Source: Bacillota bacterium (GTDB lineage: Bacteria > Bacillota_E > RBS10-35 > JAJYVN01). From it: a stretch of 13,727 nt of DNA. Below the pieces are notes generated by a model. The model did no database searches. It was not told the DNA's origin and saw nothing but the letters and a program-made list of their open reading frames with translations. The stretch is from positions 1 through 13,727 of the forward strand of contig JAJZWQ010000083.1 of the NCBI GenBank assembly GCA_021846605.1, in the 5' to 3' direction. Positions 11,882-13,727 of the stretch are shown piece by piece (within the stretch, counting starts at the first letter, position 1; each line of letters opens with the position of its first letter). A program made the translations under genes and the position numbers.

Positions 11882-13727
11882 TCACGGACCGCCGAGCTGG
11901 GTCCACACCGCCCCGCCGTCCGTCGTGGCGAAAAGGCCGCCGTTGCCGTTGAGCATCCACCCGTCCTTCGGGGTGGTGAAGCTGATGGCCGCGGGCCCCC
12001 CGATCCCGGCGGGCCACTCGTAGCGGCTCCAGGCGGCCCCCGCATCCGTCGTGGTGTAGACCGCCAGGGCGTCGGACATCCACGCCGAGTCTGGGCCTGT
12101 TGCACCGCCCGTGATGGGTTGGTTGATCGTCGGGTAGCGGCCTACAAGCGCCTGTGCCAGCGGGAGGCCGAGTAGTGCGGCTGCGGCCGTCCAAGCGCTC
12201 TCTACCCCCCCGGCGGCGGTCGTCCAGGTTGCCCCACCGTCGGTTGTGCAGAGCGGATGTCCCCCACCAATGCACCCTACGCTCGGCGACAGCAGCACAC
12301 CAGCCTGGGAGTTCATACCTTTCGGCAGCGAGACCGCCGTCCACCGGACGCCCCCATCGGTCGTCTCGAAGAGCAACGCGCCGTCACCCGCGGCCGCCCA
12401 ACCATCCCGCGCGTTCGCGAAAGAGATCCACCCGTCCCCGGGCGCGGATCCTGCCGGCAGGTCACCGACCCGGATCCAGGTGCGGCCGCCGTCCGTGGTC
12501 GCGAGAATCGCCCCGCCGTCTCCCCGCGTCCCCAGCCCGAAGCCCTGCGTCGCGCTAATGAAGTCGATGCCCTTCAGCGGCTCCAGGGCCGTAGTCGGAT
12601 ACTGTTCCGCCCACGTGCCGCCGCCGTTCGATGTCGTGAAGATGGCGCTCTGCTTCGCACTGATGCCCGCCACCAGCCAGCCATGCCCGCCCGGGACGAA
12701 GGCGGCATCGGGATAGCCCCCCAACACTGAGCAGGTGTACCCGCCAGTGACGACAGGCTCTGTGATCCAGGTGGCGCCCCCATCGGTCGTGCCAACTGGC
12801 TGAGGCGGTCCGCAACCCCCTGGGTTTACCTCGCCGAAGAAGTAGGCCTCCGCCGGTCCGGCCACGGCCAGCGGCCCAGGTGCCAAGCCCGGTCCCTCGG
12901 CCGCGCCCTTTGTGGGGCCGGGCCCCGGCCCGGCCCCCGCCGTGTTGATCGTGAGCACGGGGGACCATGTTGCCCCGTCGTCCTCGGTACGGAAGACGCT
13001 GTAGGCCGTCTGCATCATGCCGGAGTCGCCGGTGAGCTCCACCCAGGCGGCGGAACCGCTACACGCGAGCTGCGCAACCGATTCTATGGTACCGCCAGAG
13101 GGGGCGAAGCTCACTGTCCAGGTTCGGCCTCCGTCCGTGGTGCGCAGGACCTCGCCCTCGGGCACGCCATGTGGCTGGGGGTTGGCAGCGGCCCAGCCGT
13201 CGGAGGCGTTGCTGAAGCAGACGGCGGAGATGGGGATTGGTGCTGAGGGCACCGGTGGAGTAGCGCTCCCGAAAGAAGGGGCCACGGCGGCAGAGGCCGG
13301 CGCGGCCGATGCGTCAGCAGCCAACGGGGCCCCGGGCGGAGGGGCTACCGGGGGAAGCGCCGCCCAAGTCCGCCCGCCATCAGCTGTCTGGACGAGGCCG
13401 GCGGACGTCACGCCGAAACCGACCGTCGGCGAGACGAAGTCCACGCCCTGGAGCGCCGCGCCTGCGGGTTCGCCAAGGGGCGCCCAGTGCGCCCCGCCGT
13501 CGCTGGTACCCAGCAGCGCAGAGGCAGCGACGGCCCACGCGTTGTGCGAACCGGCGGAGTCCAGCCGCTTGACGTCCAAGCCTCCCGAATACTGCACGGC
13601 CCACTGGGTGCCCCCGTCATCCGTCCCGAGAATGATGCCCTTACCGGCGGCCCAGCCGTGCTGCGCGTCGGCGAAGGTAACCGCATCCAGTGTGGATCCG
13701 GAGGGCGGAGTGGGGTGGTGGCTGTTG
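11882..13727 (-). CDS. Ycf48-like Asp-box beta-propeller protein (5' end outside the window)
   Basis: The visible 614 residues contain 12 Asp-box motifs of the (T/S)xDGGxxW type, from TDDGGTQW near 13620 to TTDGGAVW near the C-terminus. They alternate with (A/D)GWAA-type strands such as QHGWAAG and RDGWAAAGDG. This is the pattern of Ycf48/HCF136-like and related bacterial propeller proteins, usually exported. Two Pro/Ala/Gly-rich linkers interrupt it, one around APPPGAPLAADASAAPA and one around GAGPGPGPTKG. The count suggests more than one propeller. The frame runs in without a stop to the right edge, so the start and any signal peptide or anchor are not seen; the ATG at 13597 is internal. 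The gene converges on the two-component operon. Role unknown; such repeats are structural and predict binding rather than catalysis. The TGA stop is at 11884-11882. Confidence 0.85.
   Translation of the reverse strand, partial: NSHHPTPPSGSTLDAVTFADAQHGWAAGKGIILGTDDGGTQWAVQYSGGLDVKRLDSAGSHNAWAVAASALLGTSDGGAHWAPLGEPAGAALQGVDFVSPTVGFGVTSAGLVQTADGGRTWAALPPVAPPPGAPLAADASAAPASAAVAPSFGSATPPVPSAPIPISAVCFSNASDGWAAANPQPHGVPEGEVLRTTDGGRTWTVSFAPSGGTIESVAQLACSGSAAWVELTGDSGMMQTAYSVFRTEDDGATWSPVLTINTAGAGPGPGPTKGAAEGPGLAPGPLAVAGPAEAYFFGEVNPGGCGPPQPVGTTDGGATWITEPVVTGGYTCSVLGGYPDAAFVPGGHGWLVAGISAKQSAIFTTSNGGGTWAEQYPTTALEPLKGIDFISATQGFGLGTRGDGGAILATTDGGRTWIRVGDLPAGSAPGDGWISFANARDGWAAAGDGALLFETTDGGVRWTAVSLPKGMNSQAGVLLSPSVGCIGGGHPLCTTDGGATWTTAAGGVESAWTAAAALLGLPLAQALVGRYPTINQPITGGATGPDSAWMSDALAVYTTTDAGAAWSRYEWPAGIGGPAAISFTTPKDGWMLNGNGGLFATTDGGAVWTQLGGP

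Overview
This window is very GC-rich chromosomal DNA from a bacterium with strong Shine-Dalgarno sites (GGAGG, GGGAGG), GTG and TTG starts, and at least one classic U-tract terminator. That combination, with an OmpR-type two-component pair, a NYN-domain gene and a possible selenoprotein, suggests a high-GC Gram-positive-type lineage (for example relatives of Symbiobacterium or Thermaerobacter). This is inference from style; no rRNA or marker gene is present.

Layout. Positions 1-900 are a decayed mobile-element zone: a structured repeat (55-109) abutting the C-terminal tail of a sulfotransferase-like gene, a thrice-broken IS607-type serine recombinase on the minus strand (608-285), and a possible IS5-type transposase scrap. 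Positions 902-2936 hold a divergent pair, a cytoplasmic sialidase-like Asp-box propeller (minus) and a DapA-family aldolase (plus), followed by a short-chain dehydrogenase (3002-3880). Positions 3979-6226 are a tight tdh-kbl operon on the minus strand (threonine to glycine plus acetyl-CoA). Upstream of it, 6696-6462 carries a SelW/Rdx-like gene with an in-frame TGA at the redox position followed by a bacterial SECIS-like hairpin, but with a 1-nt frameshift.

Positions 6866-8152 encode a 12-helix heme-copper-oxidase-like membrane protein whose last codons lie in a second copy of the structured repeat (8125-8178). That copy is fused to the C-terminal tail of a MOSC-domain gene (8186-8389). A promoter-like site, two GCGA-capped hairpins and a strong intrinsic terminator (8426-8552) sit directly in front of a NYN-domain nuclease gene (8575-9171), so that gene looks attenuator-controlled.

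Positions 9483-11691 encode a sensor kinase and its OmpR-family response regulator, preceded by 11-bp-phased direct repeats. From 11882 to the right edge a minus-strand gene encodes a Ycf48-like propeller with 12 visible Asp boxes; its start lies outside the window.

How the genes work together: threonine catabolism (tdh, kbl) and two-component signalling (kinase, regulator) are clear functional units. The sialidase-like/aldolase/SDR group is plausibly carbohydrate or sugar-acid catabolism, but its substrate cannot be read from sequence. The most unusual features are the SelW-like gene with its SECIS-like hairpin, the pair of structured repeats each joined to a 5'-truncated gene, and the attenuator-like leader before the NYN gene.
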